Source of the DNA: Magnetovibrio sp.
GTDB taxonomy: Bacteria > Pseudomonadota > Alphaproteobacteria > Rhodospirillales > Magnetovibrionaceae
Length of the DNA stretch: 64,000 nucleotides
NCBI GenBank assembly: GCA_028281525.1
Contig: JANQJR010000013.1
Coordinates: 1-64,000, forward strand
Direction: 5' to 3'
The translations under genes and the position numbers were made by a program. Of this stretch, positions 20,941 to 29,340 are shown piece after piece (position 1 is the first letter of the stretch; every line of letters begins with the position of its first letter). The notes beneath the pieces are model-generated. The model was given only the letters and a program-made list of their open reading frames with translations. It was not told the DNA's origin and made no database searches.

Positions 20941-21030
20941 TGGGCCCAATTGGTCATTAATGGGATATCATGGTATATAATGGGCGTCAATGGTAAGGCT
21001 TGGATTTCACTGGGTTTTGCTTGGGTTTTA
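20941..21030. promoter_or_regulatory. Array of eight to nine 10-bp-spaced TGG boxes (putative MraZ operator) with promoter
   Basis: Reading the plus strand, TGGGC, TGGTC, TGGGA, TGGTA, TGGGC, TGGTA, TGGAT and TGGGT begin exactly every 10 bp from 20941 to 21011, and a shifted TTGGG follows at 21021. E. coli MraZ binds TGGGN direct repeats separated by 5-nt spacers, the same period. Here the repeats point against mraZ transcription. A possible promoter inside the array on the minus strand is TTGACG (20985-20990) and, 17 bp on, TATCCC (20962-20967). Confidence 0.7.
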
Positions 21031-21573
21031 TTCGGGCGCACCAGCCAGAGAGCGGACGCAAAAAGCTTGCTGAATGCTCGTAATAATCTGTTATGAAAGG
21101 CTTTCTTAAGCACAGGGCGCAAATACGCACAAATGTTCATCTTATGTTCTTTACTTGAATGAAACGGTTGGGGATTGTGCCGTTATTTGTCAGGACACAA
21201 TCCCCAGCGGTCAAAGTCCAACCTCCGGGACCTGGCTCCATTGTTGTGGTCCGTTTGGCGGTAGAGATTTTTCGTCCGGATGAGATGGCAAAACCAACAT
21301 CATACCAATCCATGACCGGGACTTGGCAACGATGTCCAGGCGAAAAAGCGTCCCGCCCCCTGAAGCGGTGTCAAAGGTGGCGGCGTCAAAGCGGCTTGAA
21401 AGTGGTGGCACACTTTCGACGTGCCCTTTCCTTGTCAAGCAACGGTTTTCGCAAACCAAACGCAACGGAATGATGGGGCCAGCCCCTAGGTTTTGGCACG
21501 CCTGTTTTGCGTCTACCTGGAAATTCTGTTAGAGTGCGTACAGGAGCAAGAATGCTCTCTTAAGTAACCCAGG
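21031..21573. other. Gene-free stretch between mraZ and the coiled-coil protein
   Basis: I see no supported gene in this 543-base stretch. Short open frames on both strands lack family motifs. It holds a perfect 10-bp inverted repeat, GGGGATTGTG (21170-21179) and CACAATCCCC (21196-21205), with a 16-base loop and no T-run on either side, so it does not look like a terminator. A GGGGC/GCCCC hairpin lies near 21475-21486. The middle might be a decayed mobile element, but no transposase motif is visible. Confidence 0.5.
21170..21205. repeat. Perfect 10-bp inverted repeat, 16-base loop
   Basis: GGGGATTGTG pairs with CACAATCCCC. Neither side has a poly-T tail. It could be an operator, an RNA hairpin or a relic end of a mobile element. 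Confidence 0.55.
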
Positions 21574-22464
21574 ATGGGTCATATAATGATCAACAGGTTT
21601 TCATCACACGATGTTGCGCTGTATTTTATAAAGACAGCCGCTAGTAATACGTTATTTTGGAATGCTTCTGCTGCAAAAGATCGCTCCGCCCCTTTTTTCG
21701 CTCTCGTGGAAAAAAGCGACCCTGACAAAGCCGCAGCCCTTCGCGAAGAACGCGCACAAGTAAATCACCTCCTAGAACAGCTCCGGTCTTCACAAAAAGA
21801 CGCGAACGAGATACGCAAGGAGGCCGCTCGACAAAAAATCGAACGCCTCAAAGCTGAAATTGCGGCCCTGCGTATGATGGCCAGCAGTGACCCCGAAGCC
21901 GTCGCACGCCAAGCCACACGCCTTGCGCGTGAATTGTCCGCAGCCGCCAAGGAATACGCCGGCGCCGGAGGTGGTGGCGCAAATTCCGTCGTCGTTACCT
22001 TGGGCGGCGCGTCTGCACCACCTGCTGTTACGACAGCGGAGACTTCATCCTCAACAAAGATGCCGCAAAACAATGCAGAAATCGAAAACGCGGCCACAAC
22101 TGCAACTGACGTAAAAAGTGTCGCAGATACACAATCTGCAAAATCCACCGCTCAAGAGTCAACCACTGCCAATGATGACCAATCCACATTCCGTGAAAAG
22201 GTCAATGAACAGGTAGCGGACGCAAACAAGCAAGCCGCAGAGCGCCAGGAAGATGCTGATTTTGTAAGGACAGTGCGTGATTTGATGAACCAATTGAAAC
22301 AGATCATCAAAAACGCTCAGCGCAAAATGCAGCTCGAAAACGGTAGGTCTTCCAACCAAAACGTTGAGGACGCGGAAAAGGCCCTGCGCGATACAGAAGC
22401 ATCTTTGAGTGGCATATCCTCAAGCGCACTCTCAATGACTGTTTCCGTCAACATCACGATCTAA
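21574..22464 (+). CDS. Hypothetical Ala/Glu/Lys-rich coiled-coil protein
   Basis: I do not recognise this 296-residue protein. There is no convincing signal peptide or membrane segment. Residues 45-130 look like a charged coiled coil (KAAALREERAQVNHLLEQL, then EAARQKIERLKAEIAALRM), followed by a Gly-rich turn (GAGGGGANSVVVTLGG), a low-complexity Ser/Thr/Ala stretch near 145-210, and a second helical region (VNEQVADANKQAAERQEDA, then MNQLKQIIKNAQRKMQLEN). The end is Ser/Thr-rich with alternating Val/Ile. The base composition is more A-rich than the flanking genes. The start may be ATG 21574 or ATG 21586; neither has a strong ribosome site. It is a lone plus-strand gene beside the gene-free stretch, which suggests acquisition or poor conservation. 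Confidence 0.7.
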   Translation: MGHIMINRFSSHDVALYFIKTAASNTLFWNASAAKDRSAPFFALVEKSDPDKAAALREERAQVNHLLEQLRSSQKDANEIRKEAARQKIERLKAEIAALRMMASSDPEAVARQATRLARELSAAAKEYAGAGGGGANSVVVTLGGASAPPAVTTAETSSSTKMPQNNAEIENAATTATDVKSVADTQSAKSTAQESTTANDDQSTFREKVNEQVADANKQAAERQEDADFVRTVRDLMNQLKQIIKNAQRKMQLENGRSSNQNVEDAEKALRDTEASLSGISSSALSMTVSVNITI

Positions 22465-22536
22465 GTGACGGCAAAGCTGCACCGCGACAAAAGCACTCAC
22501 ATCATCACCAAAAACATTTCCCCTGTCCGAAGTCAG

Positions 22537-22947
22537 CTATGTTTTTGGTTTGAAAGCACGTTCCTTGGGAAAGTGCGTTAAGCGTTCGTTCAGCACCGCC
22601 CAATCCTGACGGCTGTCGGTATACAGCTCGTCCGACGGTGCAAAAATGGAGGGATCGTCGAACAGTACGCAAGCCAAGTCGGTGGCGTCGGAGCCGAGAA
22701 AACGAAACGTCACAGTGGAACCGCACTCTGGACAAAAACCCCGCTCGCCCTTTTCGCTGGATGTCCGCCATGTGGGCTCAGCCCCAATCCAGGTAATGTG
22801 CGCAGTCGGGAACTCGACCCAGGTCACGTAGGGCGCACCGGATACTTTCTGGCATGTGGTGCAGTGACAGTTGGTGACGTTGTTGTAGGCGCCTTCAACG
22901 ACAAACGCCACATGCCCGCACAAGCAACTTCCCCGATAATGCGTCAT
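22537..22947 (-). CDS. GFA-family (CENP-V/GFA) zinc protein
   Basis: The family is related to glutathione-dependent formaldehyde-activating enzyme; most members have no assigned substrate. The 136-residue protein shows the zinc cysteines in order: GSCLCGHVAF (Cys8, Cys10), CHCTTCQKVSGAP, and FCPECGSTVTFRF. The length is typical. Its ATG overlaps the upstream gene stop by four bases, so the two are co-translated. The family is clear but the substrate is unknown. Confidence 0.88.
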   Translation of the reverse strand: MTHYRGSCLCGHVAFVVEGAYNNVTNCHCTTCQKVSGAPYVTWVEFPTAHITWIGAEPTWRTSSEKGERGFCPECGSTVTFRFLGSDATDLACVLFDDPSIFAPSDELYTDSRQDWAVLNERLTHFPKERAFKPKT

Positions 22948-23465
22948 CGGCTGATATGCTCATCGAAATGAAAGGCCAAAGTGGAGAAGAACCAAGTGGG
23001 TCGCGTGCCACCGTTTCGAAGAAACGGCAGAAACATCGCTTCATACTTCAAAAAGTCTTTACCGTGATTCCAGGACATGCTTTTCAAACAATAATTCGGC
23101 GCGCATTGCTCAGTACAGACGTTGATGCGGTTGACGATATCGGGAATATTGACGTCTGGAACCAAATCCTTGAGCAATCCCTTGGACTTTTCCAAGCCGA
23201 TAAACTCCCGGCACTGATCGCCGATCATCGCCATATCAATATCGCCACCGCTGCTATCGTACATGACGGTGCGGCTGATGACACCAGCGTTTTGCATGGC
23301 AAAGTCCGTGCTCCACACCGGAACGCCGCCGCATTTCTCATTTAAGTCGTACCAGTTCTCGATGGCCAGCTTGACGCCTTCGTCCATCACCTCGCTTGTG
23401 TCGATGATCGGAAAGCACTCACGCAAGATAACCGGTATCGAATACGTCATAAGCGCCCTACCCAT
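22944..23465 (-). CDS. Hypothetical protein, possibly PAS-like
   Basis: I do not firmly recognise this 173-residue protein. It has no signal peptide or membrane segment. The order LAIENWYDLNEKCGGVPVWS, an IS-RTVMYDSSGGDIDMAMIGDQCREFIG stretch and a mixed alpha/beta pattern resemble the PAS-type proteins common in Rhodospirillales. It has six cysteines, four of them in its second half. The start may be 23465 or the Met at 23450 (MTYSIPVIL). It overlaps the GFA gene by four bases and is the first gene of that pair. Confidence 0.6.
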   Translation of the reverse strand: MGRALMTYSIPVILRECFPIIDTSEVMDEGVKLAIENWYDLNEKCGGVPVWSTDFAMQNAGVISRTVMYDSSGGDIDMAMIGDQCREFIGLEKSKGLLKDLVPDVNIPDIVNRINVCTEQCAPNYCLKSMSWNHGKDFLKYEAMFLPFLRNGGTRPTWFFSTLAFHFDEHISR

Positions 23466-23502
23466 GAGGTTCCCATAATTTAAATGTGGCTATGTGAGGC
23501 GT

Positions 23503-23531
23503 AGACACAATAATTTTAGGAGACACAATAA
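23503..23531. repeat. Two 11-bp direct repeats between rnpB and the hypothetical gene
   Basis: AGACACAATAA occurs at 23503-23513 and 23521-23531, 18 bp apart. It lies just after the rnpB 3' end and upstream of the 23465 start on the minus strand, so it could be an operator for that gene. Confidence 0.45.
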
Positions 23532-23540
23532 ATTTATAAA

Positions 23541-23927
<387 letters not shown>

Positions 23928-23932
23928 CCGGA

Positions 23933-23961
23933 AATATAGGCTTCTGGGTGGTCAGCGGCAA
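23933..23961 (-). promoter_or_regulatory. Sigma-70 promoter of rnpB
   Basis: On the minus strand, TTGCCG (23956-23961) and TATATT (23933-23938) are separated by 17 bp. The -10 ends about six to seven bases before the inferred RNA 5' end. This agrees with the P1 helix and supports the rnpB boundary. Confidence 0.75.
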
Positions 23962-23968
23962 GCCCGGC

Positions 23969-25537
23969 TCAGTCCAATGGCGTAAAGACATACTTGCTGG
24001 AACCTTGTTTGTCCTTATTGATGAGGACATAACCAATGTTTTCGTTGCTGCAGACATGCATTGCCGTTGTAGCGGGTGGGCTCTGTTTGTCGACTGGCAT
24101 GTCAACAGTTTGGTCGTACGCAACCCAATTGTCCCGGCTTAGACATTTTTTGCCGCCTTTGTCGCTATTGGGAAGCCCCAAGTCATCATCGATGTTCACG
24201 CCGCCCGCACCGGATATGATCTGCAGGGGTTCCCCTTGTTTTGTCGCCTGAGCGACCTGAAACAAATGCAGATGCCCCGCTAAAATGGCGTCGAGCATTG
24301 GGCGCTGATCCCCCAACGCATACCAGGCTTGTCGCATCGTGAACGAAGCGGGGTCGCTCACATATGCGGGCGTCTTATTTTCAAAATAACCACCTAAGGA
24401 AAACACTGGAACGTGAGTGGCGAACCACGTCTGCCGCGCGCCGGCACCCGCCGCTAGATGACCGGTTTGACGCAACATCCTCTTCATATCATTCGCCACC
24501 TTTGCGTCTTGCTGTTGCTCCCGACCCGGGGATGGCACCTCTTTGCCTTTTTTGAGCGCACCGTTGCGATTGCTCGCCCAAATCGACCATGCGGTGGCGC
24601 TGTCGCTGACGATCACGCGACGGTCCGCGATATCGACGGCATAGGTCGCGGTAAGCTCAGCCTCGTCTTCGCAATCCAGTCGCTGGGGATCGCCGATGTC
24701 GAGAAACAGATAATACCCAAGCGGCGCATCACCGAATTTGCCGCAGCGTTCATGATTGCCGCGCACCATGATCCAGGGCACGGCGTTCAACAAGGGGGTC
24801 GCGGGATCGAAAAACGCCGCCCTCCATGCGTCCCATGAATCGAACTTCATGTACATGTAGTCGCCTACGTGAATTACGAGGTCCGGTTTGGCCTGCTTAC
24901 CCTCCGGCGCCAAGCGGCGCGCCACATCATCGAACCGCCAATTTTCCTCCGTGCAAATCTGTTCTTTGTTCGCACGGCAGCCCGTGTCGCCGATGACGGC
25001 AACCGTTCCCGGCCCGCCCTCATCGGTCCAATTTTTGCTCAAGAGAATGGGCGGTTCATCCGCGACCCTGGCGCTCAATGGACGTTCGCCGTCCTTATCA
25101 CCGACACGCGCTTGGCACACCATGATTTCGCCGAAGCCCCACTTGTACGGATTGGGCCGCATGTTCATGCGCTGGGCGTGGGCACTGGAGGCATAAGCCA
25201 CCGTCACGTGAGGGCATCTGCCTTTTTCAAAGGGAAGCACCGCGCGCACCAAAAAGTCATAGGGGCAATCCTGGGGTGCGTTTTCCGCCGTAATGTCTTG
25301 GTCCGGTTCGAACACACACGCGCTGTTCCCCTGGTCATCCACGCTTGGTACGACTTGCGCCCAGTGCGCGTGAATTGTCGTTTGTGGTGTTTGGGAAAAC
25401 GCGTGGATCCGTTGATCTTTTTCATCTAGGTGCTCAGCCACAATGAAGCCAAGCCACCCAACACCCACCGACAAAAGCATCAACACCGAAACAGAGGTCA
25501 CCGCGAGCGTCATCCACCACTTTCTGCTCGTATCCAT
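23969..25537 (-). CDS. Membrane-anchored calcineurin-like metallophosphoesterase
   Basis: This is a predicted metal-dependent phosphoesterase acting outside the cytoplasm. I choose the ATG at 25537 (MDTSRKWWMTLAV), preceded by AAGGGGG about six bases upstream, giving 522 residues. One membrane anchor lies near residues 9-32. A Cys-containing N-terminal domain of about 160 residues follows. The metallophosphoesterase motifs are then present: VIGDTGC, HVGDYMY, RGNHERCG, THVPVF and AGHLHLF, which together make the dinuclear metal site. A long insert lies between GNHE and THVP. It lies downstream of the amidase after a 143-base gap. The substrate is unknown. Confidence 0.86.
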   Translation of the reverse strand: MDTSRKWWMTLAVTSVSVLMLLSVGVGWLGFIVAEHLDEKDQRIHAFSQTPQTTIHAHWAQVVPSVDDQGNSACVFEPDQDITAENAPQDCPYDFLVRAVLPFEKGRCPHVTVAYASSAHAQRMNMRPNPYKWGFGEIMVCQARVGDKDGERPLSARVADEPPILLSKNWTDEGGPGTVAVIGDTGCRANKEQICTEENWRFDDVARRLAPEGKQAKPDLVIHVGDYMYMKFDSWDAWRAAFFDPATPLLNAVPWIMVRGNHERCGKFGDAPLGYYLFLDIGDPQRLDCEDEAELTATYAVDIADRRVIVSDSATAWSIWASNRNGALKKGKEVPSPGREQQQDAKVANDMKRMLRQTGHLAAGAGARQTWFATHVPVFSLGGYFENKTPAYVSDPASFTMRQAWYALGDQRPMLDAILAGHLHLFQVAQATKQGEPLQIISGAGGVNIDDDLGLPNSDKGGKKCLSRDNWVAYDQTVDMPVDKQSPPATTAMHVCSNENIGYVLINKDKQGSSKYVFTPLD

Positions 25538-25680
25538 GTGATGCCCCCTTAGCCTACAAAAAAACCGCTGCCTGGAAAGCTTAACACCCGGCCACTCAGG
25601 CAACAATCATAAAGATATATAAATAAACTAAAAGCCCTCAAAAAGTGTATACCGTTCTGGGCGTTGATGGGAGTGAAACT

Positions 25681-26379
25681 TTAAACCGTATCCAGCAAGG
25701 TTTTGAGGATGCCCGCCGTTTCCCCGTCCGCTTCGCCGGTGACGTGCGCGGGGCGAAAATGGCGCTGAAAGGCGGTGATGGCGGCGGTCAAATCCGATAC
25801 GTCGTAGCCGTAGGCCGTCAGCATCACCTGCATCTGAAGCGCCGACGCGCAAACCGGCGGCGCATCGCTCACCCACATGCCGATGCCTTGCGCGGCCAAC
25901 CGGGACCAATCGAACAGTTCGCCCGGATCTTGCTTGCGCGCGGGGGCCACGTCGGCATGTCCCACCACGTTTTGCGGTGGAATGGAGTGGCGTTTCAAGA
26001 TGGCCGTCGCCAAGCCTTCCAATGCGGTCATTTGCGCCTCGGGAAACGTGCGGTAGCCGAATTCGTGACCGGGATTCACCAGCTCGATCCCGATGGAGCG
26101 CCCATTCACGTCCATCGCACCGCGCCACCACGCAAGCCCGGCATGCCAAGCGCGTTTGTCTTCGTCCACCAAACGATGAACCGCACCATCCTCATCGACC
26201 AGGTAGTGGGCGCTGACTTCGGCATCTTTATCGCACAGCCGCGCGAGCGCTTCCGCGCCCGAGGGCATGCCGGTGTAGTGCAGCACCAGCATATCGACCA
26301 TCTGGTTTGCTGGACGATCGTTGAAATTGGAGGAAACGCGGCTTTGCGGCGTTTGTTGCGGTTCGAGGTTTTCACCCAT
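25681..26379 (-). CDS. N-acetylmuramoyl-L-alanine amidase, AmiD type
   Basis: It hydrolyses the MurNAc-L-Ala bond of peptidoglycan or its fragments. The 232-residue protein has an Amidase_2 fold: LVLHYTGM with zinc His34, AWHAGLAWW, SIGIELVNPGHEFGYRTF with the catalytic Glu, and VVGHADVAPARKQDPG with the second zinc His and Asp. A C-terminal helical peptidoglycan-binding domain of about 70 residues follows (ALQMQVMLTAYGYDVSDL, then ITAFQRHFRP). No signal peptide is visible, so it may act on recycled muropeptides in the cytosol, as AmpD does, rather than at the outer membrane. It starts one base after the djlA stop. Confidence 0.9.
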   Translation of the reverse strand: MGENLEPQQTPQSRVSSNFNDRPANQMVDMLVLHYTGMPSGAEALARLCDKDAEVSAHYLVDEDGAVHRLVDEDKRAWHAGLAWWRGAMDVNGRSIGIELVNPGHEFGYRTFPEAQMTALEGLATAILKRHSIPPQNVVGHADVAPARKQDPGELFDWSRLAAQGIGMWVSDAPPVCASALQMQVMLTAYGYDVSDLTAAITAFQRHFRPAHVTGEADGETAGILKTLLDTV

Positions 26380-26380
26380 C

Positions 26381-27121
26381 TTATTTCATATCCCGCACTT
26401 TCTTGATCTTATCGTAAGCCGCGTTGATGGCCGACATCTTTTCGTTCGCCAGGTCGATGAATTCCTGTGGCAGGCCCTGGGCCATCAATTTGTCGGGATG
26501 GTTTTCGTGGATCAGCTTGCGGTATGCGCTCTTGACCTCATCATCACGGGCCTCGCGGCTGACGCCCAAAACCTCGTACGGATCGACTTGGTCCGGTGCG
26601 CTGTGGCTGGCGGTGATGCGTTCAAAGGCATGCCGGTCGAAGCCAAAGATGTCCGAAACGTTCCTGAGATACGCCATTTCCGCGGGATGCACCACACCGT
26701 CCGCCTTGGCGATGTGAAACAAACCGCCCAGCAGTTCTTCCAAAACCGCCGGTTCGTGAGGAAACATCTTGGCGACCTGGGCTGCGTACATCTCGTAGCC
26801 GGCCGTGGAGGTTTTGGCGCGGTCGAAAATTTTCGCGACGTTGCTCATTTCGTGAGCGGGGATATGGAACAGTTCCTTGAAGGCTTGCACTTCATCGTGG
26901 GTCACGCGGCCATCGGCCTTGGCCATCTTTGCGCCCAATGCAATCACGGCCAGGGTGAAAGCGACTTGGCGCTGTTCCTCACGCGATGGCCGGGCCAAGG
27001 ACGAACCGCCGCCATGGGCTTTGTCGATGGCATGGCCCGCAACGGCACCCAACAAAGCCCCCAAGGGACCACCCAAAGCGAATCCCGCGACGCCGCCGAT
27101 CACCTTACCCCAAATACTCAT
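26381..27121 (-). CDS. djlA: DjlA-type co-chaperone (TerB + DnaJ domains)
   Basis: It is a membrane-associated J-domain protein that stimulates DnaK. I favour the ATG at 27121, with GGGA about five bases before it; a GTG one codon earlier is possible. This gives 246 residues. A Gly-rich N-terminal segment (VIGGVAGFALGGPLGALLG) probably enters the membrane. A TerB-like helical domain follows (FTLAVIALGAKMAKADGRVT, with ADGVVHPAEMAYL). The C-terminal J domain has YEVLGVSREARDDEVKSAYR and the HPD triad in HENHPDKLMA. It is co-transcribed with the amidase. Confidence 0.9.
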   Translation of the reverse strand: MSIWGKVIGGVAGFALGGPLGALLGAVAGHAIDKAHGGGSSLARPSREEQRQVAFTLAVIALGAKMAKADGRVTHDEVQAFKELFHIPAHEMSNVAKIFDRAKTSTAGYEMYAAQVAKMFPHEPAVLEELLGGLFHIAKADGVVHPAEMAYLRNVSDIFGFDRHAFERITASHSAPDQVDPYEVLGVSREARDDEVKSAYRKLIHENHPDKLMAQGLPQEFIDLANEKMSAINAAYDKIKKVRDMK

Positions 27122-27212
27122 CACGTCCCGTCAGCCAGCTTGAAGAACACCCTCAAGGTAACTCACTTCGCCGATGCCGCAACCCCTTATGCGCAAAGCC
27201 CACACAATCGAA

Positions 27213-27253
27213 CGCCCGTACAAAAGCGCGGGCGCCTGGCGTGTCCACCAGGC
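27213..27253 (-). terminator. Two adjacent hairpins after the sigma/anti-sigma operon
   Basis: CGCCCG (27213-27218) pairs with CGGGCG (27229-27234), and GCCTGG (27234-27239) pairs with CCAGGC (27248-27253). They begin about 25 bases after the 27278 stop on the minus strand. Only a four-T run is present, inside the second loop. A termination role is likely but unproven. Confidence 0.35.
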
Positions 27254-27277
27254 AAAGGAGGGAACGAAAAGGTGGTT

Positions 27278-27721
27278 CTAGGGTCGTTTTGGAAACTCGC
27301 TTAAACGTTTGCGCCCATCGGGAGAAAGATCGCGGATAACGGTCTTGAGCGTGTCATAGATCACCGCGTCCATATCGGTACGGACTTGGCCCATGGCCTT
27401 GTGCGCCGCTTCGAGCCGGTCGGCGTCAAAAGGGTCGCGGGCAATCTCTGCTTGCAAAGATTTGAACGCTTCTTTGGCCCGGGCGGCCGTGGCCTTGATC
27501 TCTGGCAACCGCTTGGCAGTCACCGCGTCGAAAACTTCCCGGTCACGGCCTTCCAATGAACCGCCAATTCTTTCCAGAACTTTTTCCGGTGAAGGCGGGA
27601 AGGATGGCATGAAAAACTGTTCCGCACGCACAATCAATATCGTCACCAACACGATATTGAGCAACACGGATCCCCAGCAAATCAGTGACGTCCAGCGAGG
27701 GCGCAGGCGAGCTTGGATCAT
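27278..27721 (-). CDS. Membrane-anchored periplasmic sensor, metal-resistance (CnrX/ZraP-like) family
   Basis: The 147-residue protein has one N-terminal membrane segment (about 10-31, SLICWGSVLLNIVLVTILIV) and then a periplasmic helical hairpin. The stretch ERIGGSLEGRDREVFDAVTA, basic helices, and the end LSPDGRKRLSEFPKRP match the Metal_resist (PF13801-type) pattern, in which the final LSPEGR motif is typical. No Cys or His cluster for metal is visible, so the signal may not be a metal. It lies one base after the anti-sigma gene and is the third gene of the module. Confidence 0.75.
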   Translation of the reverse strand: MIQARLRPRWTSLICWGSVLLNIVLVTILIVRAEQFFMPSFPPSPEKVLERIGGSLEGRDREVFDAVTAKRLPEIKATAARAKEAFKSLQAEIARDPFDADRLEAAHKAMGQVRTDMDAVIYDTLKTVIRDLSPDGRKRLSEFPKRP

Positions 27722-27722
27722 G

Positions 27723-28019
27723 TCAAAGCTCCCCGCTCAACATACCGCCTGTGCCGTATAGGGCCTCGAGCCCTAGCGCTTTATCGGATGGTGGTGGTCC
27801 CGACAAAATCAGCACCACAGCCGCGACCAACGCCACGGCGGAAACCGCGCCCAGCCCTTCGCGCCAGTTCAACGGCGCAAACAGCGGTGCAGTGGGTGTC
27901 TCCAAAGCATCGGCCTCTGCCATAATATTGGCTTCGAGGCGCGCCAGCCTCGCCGCACCATCATCAACCCGATGACCGTCCAAGACTGCGTTCAATTGAT
28001 CATCCGTCAAATTCGTCAT
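27723..28019 (-). CDS. Single-pass membrane anti-sigma factor (CnrY-like)
   Basis: The 98-residue protein has a short cytosolic N-terminal part (MTNLTDDQLNAVLDGHRVDD), a membrane segment near residues 55-73 (GAVSAVALVAAVVLILSG) and a short periplasmic tail. Its gene overlaps the ECF sigma factor by 20 bases. Size, topology and position match anti-sigma factors that hold an ECF sigma at the membrane. The sequence itself is too short for a family call, so function rests mainly on context. Confidence 0.72.
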   Translation of the reverse strand: MTNLTDDQLNAVLDGHRVDDGAARLARLEANIMAEADALETPTAPLFAPLNWREGLGAVSAVALVAAVVLILSGPPPSDKALGLEALYGTGGMLSGEL

Positions 28020-28623
28020 TAGCCCAGCCCCTTATACCCATGTCGGTCAATAGCACTTTCAGCGCCTTGCGACCTCTGTGGAGCAACCCCGTTACGGCTC
28101 CGGGGGTCGTCTCCATAATGTCCGCAATTTCATCGGACGAAAGCCCTTCATAATACGACAGCACTAAAACCAGTCTCTGCTGCGTTGAAAGTGCGGATAA
28201 CAACCTGACCACGATATCATGGAGTTGCTGGGCATGAATCTCGCTCAGCGCTCCTGCACCTTGTGCGGTCAACTCCGGCCGCTCGTCCAACGGCACGTGC
28301 TCTCGTTTGCGTGAACGGTCGATGCACAAATTCACCGTCACGCGATACAGCCAAGTATCGATCCGGGCGGGACCGCCTAGGTCCCATTCGTTGATTTTTT
28401 TCCACAACCGAACCATCGCTTCTTGGGCAATGTCGTCGGCGTCGTGTGGATTACCAGCCATCCGCTCGGCGATACGCAACACACGGGGGAGGTGACGGGA
28501 CAGCAATAAACGAAAAGCTTCCTGATCGCCTGACTGTAAACGATCCACCAGGTCGTTGTCCGACCAATCTGTGTTCACAGCCGTCAATAGCTCTGCTTTC
28601 CCTCTGTCACGACCACCCCCCAC
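28000..28623 (-). CDS. ECF-type RNA polymerase sigma factor
   Basis: The 207-residue protein has region 2 (DQEAFRLLLSRHLPRVLRIA, then DADDIAQEAMVRLWKKI, with TWLYRVTVNLCIDRSRKR) and region 4 (LSTQQRLVLVLSYYEGLSSD, then EIADIMETTPGAVTGLLHRG). The first codon at 28623 is GTG. A later GTG at 28578 or a TTG at 28587 are possible and would remove about 12-15 residues. It heads a sigma / anti-sigma / periplasmic sensor operon, laid out like cnrYXH-type modules. Its target promoters are not known. Confidence 0.92.
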   Translation of the reverse strand: MGGGRDRGKAELLTAVNTDWSDNDLVDRLQSGDQEAFRLLLSRHLPRVLRIAERMAGNPHDADDIAQEAMVRLWKKINEWDLGGPARIDTWLYRVTVNLCIDRSRKREHVPLDERPELTAQGAGALSEIHAQQLHDIVVRLLSALSTQQRLVLVLSYYEGLSSDEIADIMETTPGAVTGLLHRGRKALKVLLTDMGIRGWANDEFDG

Positions 28624-28645
28624 GGCGCAGAAACTCCGTCACACG

Positions 28646-29176
28646 TTAGGCGGAGTTCGTAGTCGTGGGTCCGAACACGGATTGCAAATCTTGAGCATTT
28701 TCGTAAGCGCCGGTGACGCTGCGGTACTGCACAAGCTGTTCTGCGATCATTTCCAGAGTGTTGTCTTCCAAGCTGGAAGTCGTTGCTTCATCTTCATCAT
28801 CGTCAGATGAAGTTGAGGCTTCAGTGGTTTCGGGACCATCCTCTTCTTCTTGCAGGGCGTCCAAAAGAGTGGAGAGCATATCCCCACCCATCATACCGCC
28901 GACACCACCCATGGAAGACATCTGCGCCTGCATGTTTGCAGCAGCTGCATCGACTTCTCCTTGTGTGACGTAGCCGTCGCCATCGGCGTCCATCTGCGCG
29001 AAAATTTCGCTGGCGTCGGGCGCACCCGCAGGCGCGTCAGTCGGCCTGGCGGATTCGAATTCCGCAAGGCTCAGTTTACCGTCGCCATCGGAATCCCCAC
29101 TGTCGAATTTGTCCTTGCGCATTTGAGAGAAGTCGATGCTTCCGCTCATGCCCGAGAACATGCTTACACCATCCAT
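28646..29176 (-). CDS. EF-hand calcium-binding protein
   Basis: I choose the ATG at 29176 (MDGVSMFSGMSGSIDF), with AAGGAG seven bases upstream; this gives 176 residues. Two EF-hand loops are seen: DSDGDGKLSLAE near 27-38 and DADGDGYVTQGE near 62-73. A Met/Gly-rich stretch (SSMGGVGGMMGGDML) and a strongly acidic Ser/Thr/Asp/Glu stretch (about 110-145) follow. No signal peptide is visible. It resembles small bacterial EF-hand proteins of unknown role. It lies just upstream of the ECF gene but has its own leader. Confidence 0.85.
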   Translation of the reverse strand: MDGVSMFSGMSGSIDFSQMRKDKFDSGDSDGDGKLSLAEFESARPTDAPAGAPDASEIFAQMDADGDGYVTQGEVDAAAANMQAQMSSMGGVGGMMGGDMLSTLLDALQEEEDGPETTEASTSSDDDEDEATTSSLEDNTLEMIAEQLVQYRSVTGAYENAQDLQSVFGPTTTNSA

Positions 29177-29340
29177 AGCGTTTCTCCTTTCTTGAGAAGG
29201 GACCGGCGATGATGGAGGCGCCGGCAAACATCCTTCCTGGATGCTTCAAGGAGTTACACGCTGGATGAACGTCAAACCTTACGCGGTTTTTTAAGAAAAA
29301 TGCCGCGCGATTCGGAAGTTCTCTCTAATCCATTGAATTT

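Noticed and set aside
20886-21140. 84-codon open frame over the mraZ promoter
   Set aside because: It covers the periodic TGG array, has no recognised motif and has an unlikely composition.
21211-21465. 84-codon open frame on the minus strand, possible transposase relic
   Set aside because: No transposase motif, terminal repeats or target duplication are visible; it is too weak to call.
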